From NCBI RefSeq assembly GCF_024868665.1, contig NC_079892.1:11774614-11838613 (forward strand): a stretch of 64,000 bases of DNA, given 5' to 3'. Position numbers and translations under genes: made by a program. The first letter of the stretch is position 1, and every line of letters begins with the position of its first letter. Shown one piece after another: positions 50,801 to 57,834 of the stretch. The notes under the pieces were generated by a model, which worked only from the letters and a program-made list of their open reading frames with translations, did no database searches and was not told where the DNA came from. This DNA comes from Triplophysa rosa (Eukaryota > Chordata > Actinopteri > Cypriniformes > Nemacheilidae).

Positions 50801-51776
50801 TTACTGACAGAAATCGTATGATTATTATATCGATCAACAAGGTTAGTTTTATTGTTTGAATGACTTTTTCTTAATTAAGCACTAGTGTCATGTAGATATT
50901 TACTGAACAAGCATTAATCGTTTTTAGATCATCTGACTAAATAGTAATACATTAATTTTATGAATGACATCGAATTCATTATAATGAAATAAAATCACGT
51001 CATCAAACGCAACATTTATAAAACTTTATTACTTTACATCATCCATAAACATGATTTCTCATTCACGTCTGATTGATTATTAGAGGTGGAGTTGAAGACG
51101 ACAGTTGCCATTATTCCACGCTCCTTCACAGCGTCATCAAGCTATGCCGTTGTTGTTGTTTTGAACATATCTGTTTTGAATGTGTGCCCTCTAGCGCCGG
51201 ACTTTACAAACTGTATCTTTAAAGATCAGGTAACACTGCGTGTTTCCACCAATCTCATATTATTCTTGAGTACCTATACAGTAGTATTGCATACGTCGTA
51301 TCTTCGAAGAGTATTTAGTTTGATCAAATTTATAAAAGAGAGATATAGCTGTACGATTATTTCCGGAATAAGACGAGCTGCTGGAGGCAGGCAGGGGGGA
51401 CAGAACTACAGCACGAGCACACAACACATCATCGCATTAATCCCTTCGTGTTGTTGACATTATCGCGTGGGCGAGCTATTTCTTTCGCCTTGCCGTGGGC
51501 ATGCTTTATATCTTTTATATCTTATATAATTCTTTCTTTATTAACTTTATGATTTTCTTTATTACTTTGTGTTCTCTACAAAGTAATAAAGGAAAAATGA
51601 TGAATAATAATAACACATTTTCTCATGTTTTTATCTGTAGAAACCTGAGCGCATTGGGTCGTCAGATAACGCGGCACAAGACGACGGAGGAGGGCAAGAC
51701 TCTGAGCGGTCGCCACTGTCTCATCCTCTGCATGCTGTTGTTCTTCCAGCTCCTCATCAACTATGTCTTCACTTGA
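32739..51776 (+). CDS. osbpl5: ORP5, oxysterol-binding protein-related protein 5 (21 coding exons)
   Basis: The exons join to 2601 nt, 866 codons plus a stop; human ORP5 is about 879 residues. The N-terminus (MKEENLFRRRFSLCP) matches ORP5 and not its paralogue ORP8, which has a long different N-terminus. Order of parts: basic segment with NYRQEKKR (about 91-113), PH domain (about 131-250), acidic linker (about 285-345), ORD from about 366 with EQVSHHPP at 471-478, a CxxC (793-796) and helical segment (about 797-822), and a hydrophobic tail anchor at 847-866. Known role of the family member: an ER-anchored protein that binds plasma-membrane phosphoinositides through its PH and basic regions and exchanges phosphatidylserine for PI4P or PI(4,5)P2. 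Coding segments: 32739-32874, 34104-34177, 37364-37444, 37724-37825, 37909-38112, 38203-38287, 38910-39072, 43954-44158, 44463-44647, 44729-44810, 45374-45472, 46373-46469, 46569-46667, 46754-46851, 46937-47026, 47419-47555, 48215-48394, 48662-48791, 48898-49012, 49601-49703, 51641-51776. No frameshift or premature stop is present. Confidence 0.96.
33254..33368. mobile_element. Tiny MITE inserted in an older repeat
   Basis: The 115-bp block begins atatagaccactttgc and ends gaagtggtctatat, an inverted pair. It splits an AT-rich repeat that ends at 33538 in aatttgacagccct, a relic of the 9547 family. It lies in the intron after osbpl5 coding exon 1. Confidence 0.65.
34104..34177 (+). CDS. osbpl5: osbpl5 coding exon 2
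   Basis: Acceptor gttctgcag and donor gtgcgt. Encodes residues 46-70, a poorly conserved polar stretch (NETERNGLALTKDE...SPGSL). It is assigned by its position, by phase (1 in, 0 out) and by loose resemblance to the matching part of human ORP5. It is one of the least certain exons by homology, but the phases on both sides fit exactly. Confidence 0.85.
34575..35566. mobile_element. hAT MITE (tagggctgggcga ends), 0.99 kb
   Basis: Ends tagggctgggcgaaaat and atatcgtttatcggcacagccct(a); a perfect 8-bp duplication ggagaaaa on both sides (34567-34574, 35567-35574). It lies in the intron after osbpl5 coding exon 2. The inside is AT-rich with one moderately GC-rich middle; no protein recognised. Confidence 0.92.
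35567..37363. other. osbpl5 intron after coding exon 2, right part
   Basis: AT-rich, with no repeat or exon recognised. The frame 35653-36021 is open by chance as far as can be seen. Confidence 0.5.
37364..37444 (+). CDS. osbpl5: osbpl5 coding exon 3
   Basis: Acceptor ctttttctttcag and donor gtgcga. Encodes residues 71-97, phase 0 at both ends, finishing in EKLARKESLK. This is the start of the basic segment shared with ORP8 (TKKESLK), which in mammals helps membrane binding. Confidence 0.92.
37724..37825 (+). CDS. osbpl5: osbpl5 coding exon 4 (basic segment)
   Basis: Acceptor ctaaaatctag and donor gtaaac. Encodes residues 98-131, phase 0 at both ends. Contains NYRQEKKRVAKD and then ALKDPSVVIM, strongly conserved in ORP5 and ORP8, leading into the first strand of the PH domain. 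Confidence 0.96.
37909..38112 (+). CDS. osbpl5: osbpl5 coding exon 5 (PH domain core)
   Basis: Acceptor ctgtctcag and donor gttagt. Exactly 204 nt, phase 0 at both ends, encoding residues 132-199: IRGTLKSWTKLWC, LLIYKTPG, ERPSKKDGFCFKL. This is most of the PH fold. Its 68-codon symmetric length equals the difference between the two human ORP5 isoforms (879 and 811 residues), so skipping it would give an ORP5B-like protein with a broken PH domain. Confidence 0.97.
38203..38287 (+). CDS. osbpl5: osbpl5 coding exon 6 (PH domain)
   Basis: Acceptor tgttttgtcag and donor gtgagc. Encodes residues 200-227 plus one base of Gly228, including GPKGETVGSITQPLPSSYL and FRAASESD, nearly identical to vertebrate ORP5/8. 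The intron after it carries a hAT MITE. Confidence 0.96.
38522..38812 (+). mobile_element. hAT MITE (cagtggttctcaaact) in the intron after coding exon 6
   Basis: Inverted ends cagtggttctcaaact and agtttgagaaccactg. Flanking 8-bp acatagat (38514-38521) and atatagat (38813-38820) differ at one base. It has a G-rich left part (ggggggccccaag). It is similar over its whole length to the element at 44826-45121, which lies in the opposite orientation. Confidence 0.93.
38910..39072 (+). CDS. osbpl5: osbpl5 coding exon 7 (end of PH domain, linker)
   Basis: Acceptor ctatctccag and donor gtaagt. Begins with the end of Gly228 and then RCWMDALELALSCSS, the C-terminal PH helix. It continues into a serine-rich linker and ends two bases into Gln282. 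A 4.9 kb intron with a promoter-like block follows. Confidence 0.94.
39073..41403. other. osbpl5 intron after coding exon 7, left part
   Basis: Very AT-rich, with the (AT)n tract at 39989. Many short direct repeats around 39130-39400 (accaaa..attcaaa.caa). No exon seen. Confidence 0.55.
39989..40028. repeat. (AT)n microsatellite
   Basis: Alternating AT with short breaks, in the intron after osbpl5 coding exon 7. Confidence 0.85.
41404..41748 (+). promoter_or_regulatory. osbpl5: Candidate internal promoter and alternative first exon in osbpl5
   Basis: The block lies in the intron between the PH-domain and ORD exons. It is GC-rich in AT-rich surroundings. It has a CACCC/GC-type box (ccacgccccc, 41411), a CCAAT box (ggccaatcag, 41463) and a CRE-like gacgtgac, and it ends at the donor CAAG|gtaagg (41749). 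An open frame from ATG 41558 reaches that donor two bases into a codon, which is exactly the phase coding exon 8 needs. Small upstream ATG frames are present (41428, 41517). A transcript starting here would encode the ORD and tail anchor without the PH domain. Not proven. Confidence 0.4.
42184..42260 (+). repeat. Cyprinid 'aaagggatagttcaccc' repeat, left part only
   Basis: Begins aaaggtatagttcaccctaa; only the first part of the family is present before it runs into unrelated AT-rich DNA. Confidence 0.6.
42337..42530. repeat. Large palindromic foldback in the osbpl5 intron after coding exon 7
   Basis: Inverted arms of about 95 bp meet at gtctatatagac (42426-42437). The arms hold gccaaatacagaccggaagt and its near-complement acttctggtctgtgtttggc, and gcacgtgcgtccgat with atcggacgcgtgcgc. 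A half copy lies at 32244-32330. Likely a MITE or foldback element. Confidence 0.8.
43493..43770. repeat. Cyprinid 'aaagggatagttcaccc' repeat
   Basis: aaagtgatagttcaccctaa at the left and aatgatgacagaattttcat at the right, with gaacacaaaagaagac between. It lies about 180 bp before osbpl5 coding exon 8. Confidence 0.8.
43954..44158 (+). CDS. osbpl5: osbpl5 coding exon 8 (acidic linker)
   Basis: Acceptor ctgttttcaag (AAG rather than CAG) and donor gtgagc. Encodes residues 282-350: LNDSMFDNNHMENDANSDKSE, then a Glu/Asp/Ser-rich stretch. The same order (LN..., NDA.SDKSE) is found in human ORP5, which fixes the acceptor. Phase 2 in, 0 out. Confidence 0.94.
44463..44647 (+). CDS. osbpl5: osbpl5 coding exon 9 (start of ORD)
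   Basis: Acceptor gtgtaataag and donor gtaaga. Encodes residues 351-411 plus two bases of Gln412: GEASQVETVSEENK, then the ORD lid and first core (LLKQLRPGMDLSKVVLPTF, EPRSFLDKLSDYYYHAD). The VVLP leucine (386) lies in the region contacting lipid in ORP proteins. Confidence 0.97.
44729..44810 (+). CDS. osbpl5: osbpl5 coding exon 10 (ends at a GC donor)
   Basis: Preceded by an intron of only 81 bp, acceptor cttttgtag. Encodes residues 412-439, ending in RWYLSGFYKKPK. The donor is gcaagt, not GT: the reading frame is right only if splicing occurs at AAG|gcaagt, and no usable GT is at hand. A hAT MITE lies 15 nt downstream of the junction. Confidence 0.95.
44826..45121 (-). mobile_element. hAT MITE next to the coding exon 10 donor
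   Basis: Ends cagtggttctccaact and agtttcagaaccactg, with the perfect 8-bp duplication gtctgaag (44818-44825, 45122-45129). The reverse orientation relative to the 38522 copy is clear from the G-rich end, which is on the right here. It was inserted so close to the exon that only 15 nt of original intron remain before it. Confidence 0.95.
45374..45472 (+). CDS. osbpl5: osbpl5 coding exon 11
   Basis: Acceptor gtgtttcag and donor gtgaga. Encodes residues 440-472, phase 0 at both ends: GLKKPYNPILGEMFRCCW, then FYIAEQ. It supplies the first two residues of the EQVSHHPP family signature. Confidence 0.97.
45473..46372. other. osbpl5 intron after coding exon 11
   Basis: Contains a fragment starting ggctgggtattgcaaccca (45684) that resembles a hAT MITE end, with no partner end found. 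Otherwise unique. Confidence 0.45.
46373..46469 (+). CDS. osbpl5: osbpl5 coding exon 12 (ORD signature)
   Basis: Acceptor tttcactttcag and donor gtgagt. Encodes residues 473-504 plus one base of Gly505, beginning VSHHPPVSAFYISN. The paired histidines (475-476) are those needed for lipid headgroup binding in ORPs. The next intron is 99 bp with no stop in frame. Confidence 0.97.
46569..46667 (+). CDS. osbpl5: osbpl5 coding exon 13
   Basis: Acceptor taattaaag and donor gtgact. Encodes residues 505-537 plus one base of Gly538: NSLSAILDGKARL, then ITMPYAHCK, a highly conserved ORD strand. Confidence 0.96.
46754..46851 (+). CDS. osbpl5: osbpl5 coding exon 14
   Basis: Acceptor tgtttctacag and donor gtatat. 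Encodes residues 538-570: GILYGTMTLELGGKITIEC, then ELEFKLK. Phase 1 in, 0 out. Confidence 0.96.
46937..47026 (+). CDS. osbpl5: osbpl5 coding exon 15
   Basis: Acceptor ccatctccgtctcag and donor gtaaga. Encodes residues 571-600: PFLGSS, NQISGKIRMGEDVLAT, DGHW, all typical of ORP5/8. Phase 0 at both ends. Confidence 0.96.
47419..47555 (+). CDS. osbpl5: osbpl5 coding exon 16
   Basis: Acceptor ctctgcag and donor gtacac. Encodes residues 601-645 plus two bases of Arg646. The sequence (VLWNPSPDVRRNRLKRQVV, FESA) aligns with the FW.PS..VRR.RL stretch of human ORP5. Confidence 0.94.
47640..47671. repeat. (TG)n/(TGCG)n microsatellite
   Basis: A short tgtg tract followed by cgtgcgtgcg, 85 bp into the intron after osbpl5 coding exon 16. 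Confidence 0.9.
48215..48394 (+). CDS. osbpl5: osbpl5 coding exon 17
   Basis: Acceptor tttatttcctcag and donor gtacgt. Encodes residues 646-705 plus two bases of Asp706: RLWRHVTEAI, KATQEKFVLEEAQRQEARER, then NEWHYRY. Conserved C-terminal ORD helices and strand. Confidence 0.96.
48662..48791 (+). CDS. osbpl5: osbpl5 coding exon 18
   Basis: Acceptor tttctttcctcag and donor gtgtga, a weak donor by consensus. Encodes residues 706-749: KPWDPDLCLVQFEKDGII, then a basic/polar linker. The WDP...QFE.DG motif closes the ORD in ORP5 and ORP8. Confidence 0.94.
48898..49012 (+). CDS. osbpl5: osbpl5 coding exon 19 (ends at a GC donor)
   Basis: Acceptor tgtttgtcag. Encodes residues 750-787 plus one base of Gly788, a Ser/Thr-rich low-complexity linker like the SSGSTPE region of human ORP5. 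Ends at GAAG|gcaaga, a GC donor. The next GT (49024) would bring a stop codon at once in the following exon, so the GC site is required. Confidence 0.92.
49601..49703 (+). CDS. osbpl5: osbpl5 coding exon 20 (GC donor with competing GT)
   Basis: Acceptor ttttgatcag. Encodes residues 788-821 plus two bases of Arg822: a CxxC (CARC), then a helical stretch (IEASVAAIQKTQQDIQ). The donor that keeps the membrane anchor is GAG|gcaagt at 49704. A GT sits 4 nt downstream at 49708 (gtacac) and would shift the frame of the last exon. Confidence 0.92.
49704..51049. other. Last osbpl5 intron, left part (GC-AG intron)
   Basis: Begins with the gcaagt donor. AT-rich, with a SINE tail fragment at 50590-50645. 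The inverted copy of the 26640 repeat follows. Confidence 0.6.
50590..50645 (-). repeat. SINE tail fragment
   Basis: tttagcagacgcttttatcc followed by aaagcgacttac is the 3' core of the SINE at 21421, in the same orientation, with no tRNA-like head. It lies in the last osbpl5 intron. Confidence 0.7.
51050..51510 (-). repeat. Inverted copy of the 26640 repeat in the last osbpl5 intron
   Basis: Shares ctatacagtagtattgcata, cgtcgtatcttcgaagagta and the gcacgccc/gggcgagc-type end with the 26640-27290 copy in opposite orientation. The open frame 51086-51457 is part of it and not an exon. Confidence 0.55.
51641..51776 (+). CDS. osbpl5: osbpl5 last coding exon (tail anchor)
   Basis: Acceptor tttatctgtag. 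Encodes residues 822-866 and TGA at 51774-51776. The last 20 residues (HCLILCMLLFFQLLINYVFT) are a hydrophobic ER tail anchor matching the end of human ORP5 (LLCVFLACQLFINHILK). AATAAA occurs at 51804, but it is too close to the stop to be taken as the polyadenylation signal with confidence. Confidence 0.95.
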
Positions 51777-52805
51777 GATGTCACCTAGCGACCATCGCCT
51801 AGCAATAAACAGCCAAACCATTACTATCACACAGCCCCTGAATGCCCCACCGCGATGTTGCTGCCCGTCGTATCCACACCATCAAGCACTAAAGCACTTC
51901 AATCAGAGAGAAAAAGACTCTTGTTCTGTTTTGTTTTTTTATTAATATTAAAAAACGGATAATCATTTTAGAGTGGTTAAACGCTGCACCGCCACTCTCC
52001 TTAACTATCCTGCACACTTCCCTTCCGCAATATTGGTTGAAGAAGTTGAAGAATGGATGTATGTTTTGTGTGTGCGTGTGTTATTCTCGACCTCCTCTTC
52101 CATTAAGAGACCGGGCCTTAATATTGATGCCAAAAAAATGAAAAAGAAAGGTAAATTGACATCCGCCAGTGCTATACTTCATGCTTCTGGTAAACGTCTC
52201 ATCACACAAAACATTTGTTCGTTATTATTTTACCAAAACAGTGTTTCTGCGTAGTTCAGTACTAGAAAGAGTAAATGTTTACAAACTCGATTGTACACTA
52301 CATAATGAAAAAAACTGACACCAAATGTGTAGTGTAGATTTAGGTGAAATTGATGGACCGTCGGCTGTCGGTAGTGCAACGATAGAATGAGAGACAACAT
52401 TCATGTTCATAGCAAAAGGCCAGTCTTCATCCTGACACTCGCGGCCTTCTGAGCAGTTTCACGTCACTGATGGATGAATGGACAAAGTTCAAAAGTGTAT
52501 ATATTTTGAATGAAATTGAGAATGTATTTATTCGATCAGTTCTGTTCGAAAATTTAAAAATGCTTTGTTCTTTCAGGTTTTCTGGGATCAAGTTTAGCTG
52601 AGCATCAAATTGCTTTCCCTTTGGTTTGTGTTGTATTTAAAGTTACTGTATGTTCAGCGTACAAAACTTCCAATGCAGGATTCATAAAGGAAATTTGTGC
52701 TTGAACGATGCTTGCGCTTTTAAGTCATAATAGAAACCAAGAGATTGGTACTAAAGCAATAAGCTCCAAGAAGGAGTGGGTTACAGTGCATTTTATAAAA
52801 GCTAA
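51777..52805 (+). other. osbpl5: osbpl5 3' untranslated region (end unknown)
   Basis: Transcribed sequence must begin here after the stop. AATAAA is found at 51804. No other strong AATAAA with a GT-rich downstream element was seen before the Harbinger MITE at 52806, so the 3' end is left open. Confidence 0.5.
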
Positions 52806-53396
52806 GGCCGTGTTCAGACTTGACTTCTTTTTTGAAACTGCTAGCTTCTGTTTTACATTGTAATCCTATGGAGTAAACCGTGTTTACGAGCGTTTTTTTA
52901 AACACAAGTGCCGGCGTCTTTTTCTGCAGCTCAGAGCGTCTTTTGAGGTTGAAAAAAACGCCCTACGTCAAACTCCTTCTTCACAGCTAACCAACGACAT
53001 AGACCTGTCATTTCCATAACAACATGCGAGGAACGTGATTGGTCGAGAAGGCTCAAGCTTGAAAACATAAAATGGCGGCCGAAACGCCCGTTGGAGCATA
53101 GTTTTGTATAAATGTAAGTTTAATTTTCACTTTTAACAACTTCTGATTGCATTTTCTAGCGAGAAATTAGTATTATAGTTTTTAAATACGTGATTGGTTA
53201 TTGCAAAGACGCTCTGTGTTTATAATTCATATCCTATCTGTTTCTCTGAGCTGCCTTCGTGCACAGACGCTGCCTCCGAAGTCATGGCTTTCGGCTGCTA
53301 TTTGTAACCAAACGCTGCCAGTGTTTTTTTCTTTACTATAAAAGCGCCTTTGTCAACTTTTTCTAGTCAAAAAAGAAGTCAAGTCTGAACACGGCC
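52806..53396. mobile_element. PIF/Harbinger-type MITE, 591 bp
   Basis: The long inverted ends ggccgtgttcagacttgact and agtcaagtctgaacacggcc are perfect, and both sides show the 3-bp TAA duplication (52803-52805, 53397-53399) expected of the Harbinger superfamily. No transposase frame inside. Confidence 0.85.
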
Positions 53397-53845
53397 TAAG
53401 TAAGTTGTGGCACGACGTGAAGCAGACTGCCTAAAATCCCCCTAGCTGTTATAAAATGTAACCCACTGCTTCTCGGGGCTTATTGCTTTTTAAAAACGGT
53501 TTTCCATATGCGTAGCAAGGTTTCATAAAATAAAGTAAATAAAGTGATATTTAAGCTAATGCGGTCAGCAGTTATAAATGAAGGTATTTTATAACGGCTT
53601 AGAACTCGGCTCAACCAATCAGAATCAAGGACCAGAACTGACCGTTTTATAAATTTCATTTTACTTTTTCGTTTTTTACAGAGCACTCAGTTAAATGTCT
53701 AATGACTGAAACGAATGAGATGTCAACAGTTCACTGTGTCAATGATTGTTGCGAACTTCAGCACCACAGTAAAGTTTTACATTTCCACTTGTCACGTTGT
53801 CGTCTTTGAATCACTGATGTGCACCTTAAGAAATGCATTTTTTTT

Positions 53846-54086
53846 TTAATCTGTCATTTATTCGTCTTCATGTCTTTTAAAACCTGTATTTGACTCTTTC
53901 ATCTGTGAAACACAAAAGAAGATATTTTGAGGAATGTCTCTTTTGTGTCCATACAGTGGAAGTCAATGGTGGTCAATGTTGTTCGGTTACCAATGTTCTT
54001 CAGAATATCTTCTTTTGTGTTCTGCAGAAGAAAGAAAGTCATACAGGTTTGGAATAACATGAGAATGAGTGAACTATCCCTTTATC
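53846..54086. repeat. Cyprinid 'aaagggatagttcaccc' repeat
   Basis: Carries gaaacacaaaagaagatatt, the internal inverted aatatcttcttttgtgttct, and the right end gagtgaactatcccttta. Confidence 0.8.
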
Positions 54087-55257
54087 CCTATATGTTACAA
54101 TCTATAAGAGAGGAGCCAATTTCATTTTTCTCCTTCTCTGGACTTTTCCTTTTGTTGTTACAGCAGACCATCCCGGGGCATGCTTGGACTTGGTCAAAAG
54201 TGTGCACTCACAGAAAATCCCCTTCCTTCCTTCCTCTGTGCTGAGTAAATTCAGACCTTTGTCTGTGCACTTGCGGTCGACTGTCTGATCTGGTTAAAGA
54301 AAACCCAAATGAAAGCCATCCCGTTTCGGCCCACCTGCGGGATGTAGCTAATATTTCCGTGGAAACTATGAATGTACAGAATGCCTCCAGGTTGGGTGTG
54401 GTTTTATTGGGCGTATGTGACTCAGCGATCCACTTCAAGCGATATAAAATCAAAACACCCCTGGTTTAGGAGACGAGCTCTATTTTAATTCAATATCTCA
54501 TGTGTGATTCATTTGTTTTGTGATGATAAGATTTGAGGTTCCTTTGTTCCAGGGTTGAATCCGTTTGATGGCGTCTTGCTCACTGTTTGTATATTGTTTT
54601 CACGCCGATCCTGCGCTAATAAATTCATCCCATTGTTTGCGTTATGCCCATTGAGCCATGTCTTGACCCGTCACAGTGGTGGACGAGTCCAGGAAGGAGG
54701 ACGCTAGCTCCGTCGGCGCCCCCGGGCCTACAGGCCGCATATCTGAGAGTGGGCGCACATACTGGACCTTTGTGCTGGGATGTACGCGGGGGCAGACGGA
54801 AGCGCTTGGAAAACGCAGGGTCTAATTAGGTCACATGTGTGCTGGACTTCACACAAAAGAATTCCTTCCTCCCACAGATGTGTAATGGGCTTCTCGGGAC
54901 AACTAAACATGAGGATAACTGTGTCCTTTAGTGTAACATGTCCATCCAATGTCCGAACATAAGTGGGCTTCTTTTTTGTGGAAGCCACTCTAACAATAAG
55001 AGCTTTCCACGGTGAAGGCCTTTCACATCGAGGACTCTAGGTGTACAGATAGTTTTAAAAACCCTTGTAATAGCGGAGTCCACACCACAACTATAACATT
55101 AAAGATACAGATTAAATATATTGTTGGGATCACTTTTCATCAACAGCCAAATTCGTGAATCCATCTGAATTTAAAGAGCTTGCACAACAAAAATGTGAAA
55201 CAGCCGTACTTGATCTTAGAATAAATATAACGCTATTGTCTTTTGTTGTGGAATCCT

Positions 55258-55458
55258 CACTCTAAAAGAAATGGGCTGGGGTATTTTCAATGCAGTGTTT
55301 CATCAAAAAGGGATGAACCCAACCATTGGGTTAAATTAACTCAGATTTTTTTCTTGTTCCAACATGGGGTTAAAACAACCCAACATAAGTTAATTTACCA
55401 CCCTGTTTGTTTGTTTTTGAGCCAACACTGGGTTGAAATAGAACAACATTTAAGTGTA
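55258..55458. mobile_element. MITE (cactctaaaa... family)
   Basis: Begins cactctaaaagaaatgggct and ends in the inverted aacatttaagtgta, with repeated gggtta/taaccc-type words (aacccaaccattgggttaaa) inside. Common in cyprinid genomes. Confidence 0.7.
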
Positions 55459-56712
55459 ATACAGATATATTTATATTTATAGTGGTTGCTATTGATTTAA
55501 ACAGGCCTAAAAAGAAAAATGTACCCAAATATGGAAATAATCGTTCATCGTTCGTTACATATTATTCAGTGTTTAACTTAGTTGAACACAAATAATTTTA
55601 TATTAAAAAGCACATTGATAACGTTGAAATTTTTTTTTTCATTCTCTCGTGAATAGTTGTCATATATGCGTGTTGTTGCGAATGCTAAATAAACTCAAAA
55701 TATAAAACGTCTTTTTCACAAATGTTTTATTGTGGTTTATTTTGATAGTGGGTGTGTGTGCTTTTTGGAGCTTTTTAAGGTAACACAACAGCATTATAAT
55801 TAAATATTATAAAGATGTGATGCATGAAGATTAGAGATTTTTTAGTTGTACGAACTATTCTGTTAAAGTTGCAATGTGAGAATTTTAGCAGCATCTAGTG
55901 GTGACGTTGTGAATTGCAACCAATGGCTCACTTCACCCTTTCCCCCTCCCTTTGGAAGCACTTGGGGGCTCTCACAGAACTAAGATTTCGTCGCGTTTTC
56001 GCTTCTTTTCCGAAGGATATAACATATTTACAAAACGCGCTCTGTTGAGCAGTTTGTCCATTTAAGGCTACTGTAGAAACAACATGGCCAATTCCATGCA
56101 AGGGGACCCTCGGTGTATGTAAAGAAATAGCTCATTCTAATGTAATAAAAACATAACGCTTCATTATGTAAGGTCTTTATACACCTCTGAACACATAGTT
56201 ATATCATATTGCATTTCTGTCAATAGATCCTCCTAAATATCACACACGGCACCTTTAAGACTTGCTGTCACACCTTTCTTTATAAGGGGTTTCTGGACGC
56301 GCCTGGCATGTCTCCTATCTCAAGGCCCTGTTAAGAGCTTTTGTTCAGTTGTGATCTTCTCAGTGTAGTTGTGCGTTTGGATATCTGCTGTCTGGAATGT
56401 GATTGTGTTGTCTCCATGTCGCTATTCATGTAGACACCGGATACACAGTGTCCCATTCAATGATTCAGCGGATCTTCTCGGGACAGTCAGTAAGGGAATA
56501 TCTGGTGTGTTGCTAGTGCTGGTAGAAAGCTTATAATGTGACACTGTGGTGTAGAGGCTCATGGCTGATATGGTTTTTGGTTCTCCTACAAAAAGCCCAC
56601 GAGCTTTCAACACTGGGCCTTGGAACAATATATACAAAGTTAGAGTTTTAAAATGGACCAGTATGTTTTTACAGCTTCTCAGAGGTTTTAACATGCTGAC
56701 AGTCCAATTAAA

Positions 56713-56940
56713 TGCCTGTCATCATTTATTCTCCTCATGTCATCAAAACCATCTGTGGAACACAAAAGAAGATATTTTAAGGATTGTCCCGGTGGTTTTG
56801 TGTTCGTACCATGGAAGTCAATAGGGTTCAGTGTTGTTTGGTTAACAACGTTCTTCAAAGAAGAAGCAAGAAAGTCATACAGAATTGGCATGACATGAAG
56901 ATGGATAAATGATGAAAGAATTTTCATCTTTTACAGATGC
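56713..56940. repeat. Cyprinid 'aaagggatagttcaccc' repeat, eroded ends
   Basis: Internal gaacacaaaagaagatattt and the right-hand gaaagtcatacagaattggc, gataaatgatgaaagaattt match the family; both termini are weak. Confidence 0.7.
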
Positions 56941-57663
56941 GGTAAACTGATTTGTCAACTTCAACGATCAAATAGTCAGTTGTTGGATGACTAGTCGGCC
57001 ATCGTGACACGAACTAAACCTAAACCTGAAGGTCTTTTTGGATTAAATGGCATTATTGGAGATGCAGTCTAGTACATCTGCTCTGACATGTTGATCATTG
57101 GTGCTCATGTGGGTAATGTGGGTTTGAATCTGATTTCTAAATTCCGTTTCCTTTTGTTGTTTCCTGTTCCCCCACCCACACAAATAAAACCAAATGCGTT
57201 CTTTCTTATAATGTTTTTGGAGCATTGACTAATGAACTGAACTGCAAGACCCACCAAAAATCATACATTCTCCAGATTCAAATAATTTGACCAGAACTGT
57301 TGTTTATGTTTAAGACAGAAGACTTATAGTTGGAGATAAACATCATATGGATTGACATTTCGGAAAGAAGGATGAGCGAGATCAGGGCTCTATAATGACA
57401 GACCTAGGTGTGTCGAGTAGACAAGGCGCAGACTAGTTTGGGTTGTTCTTGCGGATGTTTACCCAGTAATTACCCAACGTGAGCTTCCCTCCAGCCCTCT
57501 CGGATTACAGAGCACAGGGAGGCGTCACACAGTCAAGCCTCGACATGTTCACTGGGTCAGAGATGAGAAACACTGCTCACACACATAATCAATGTGCTCC
57601 ATTCTCTTATGAATCACAATATCAGACATATTCATTATCCGTTCAGCATGTCTACAGAAGCAC

Positions 57664-57834
57664 TTAAAGGGACAGTTCACCCAAAAATGAAACTTCTGTC
57701 ACCATTTTCTCACCCTTAAGTTGTCAAATCTGTATACATTTCTTTGTTCTGATGAACACAGAGAAAGATATTTGGAAGAATGCTTGGAACCTAACAGTTC
57801 TTGGCCACTATTGACTACCATTGTCATTTTTCCT
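57664..57834 (+). repeat. Cyprinid 'aaagggatagttcaccc' repeat, left half
   Basis: Begins taaagggacagttcacccaa and continues to a middle section like that at 31415; the right half is missing. Confidence 0.7.

Noticed and set aside
51086..51457. 123-codon frame in the last osbpl5 intron as an extra exon
   Set aside because: It lies in an interspersed repeat also found inverted at 26640-27290, and the exons on either side join in phase without it.
54640..54830. GC-rich patch as an exon of a downstream gene
   Set aside because: No recognisable protein motif and no convincing splice-site pair; left as intergenic.
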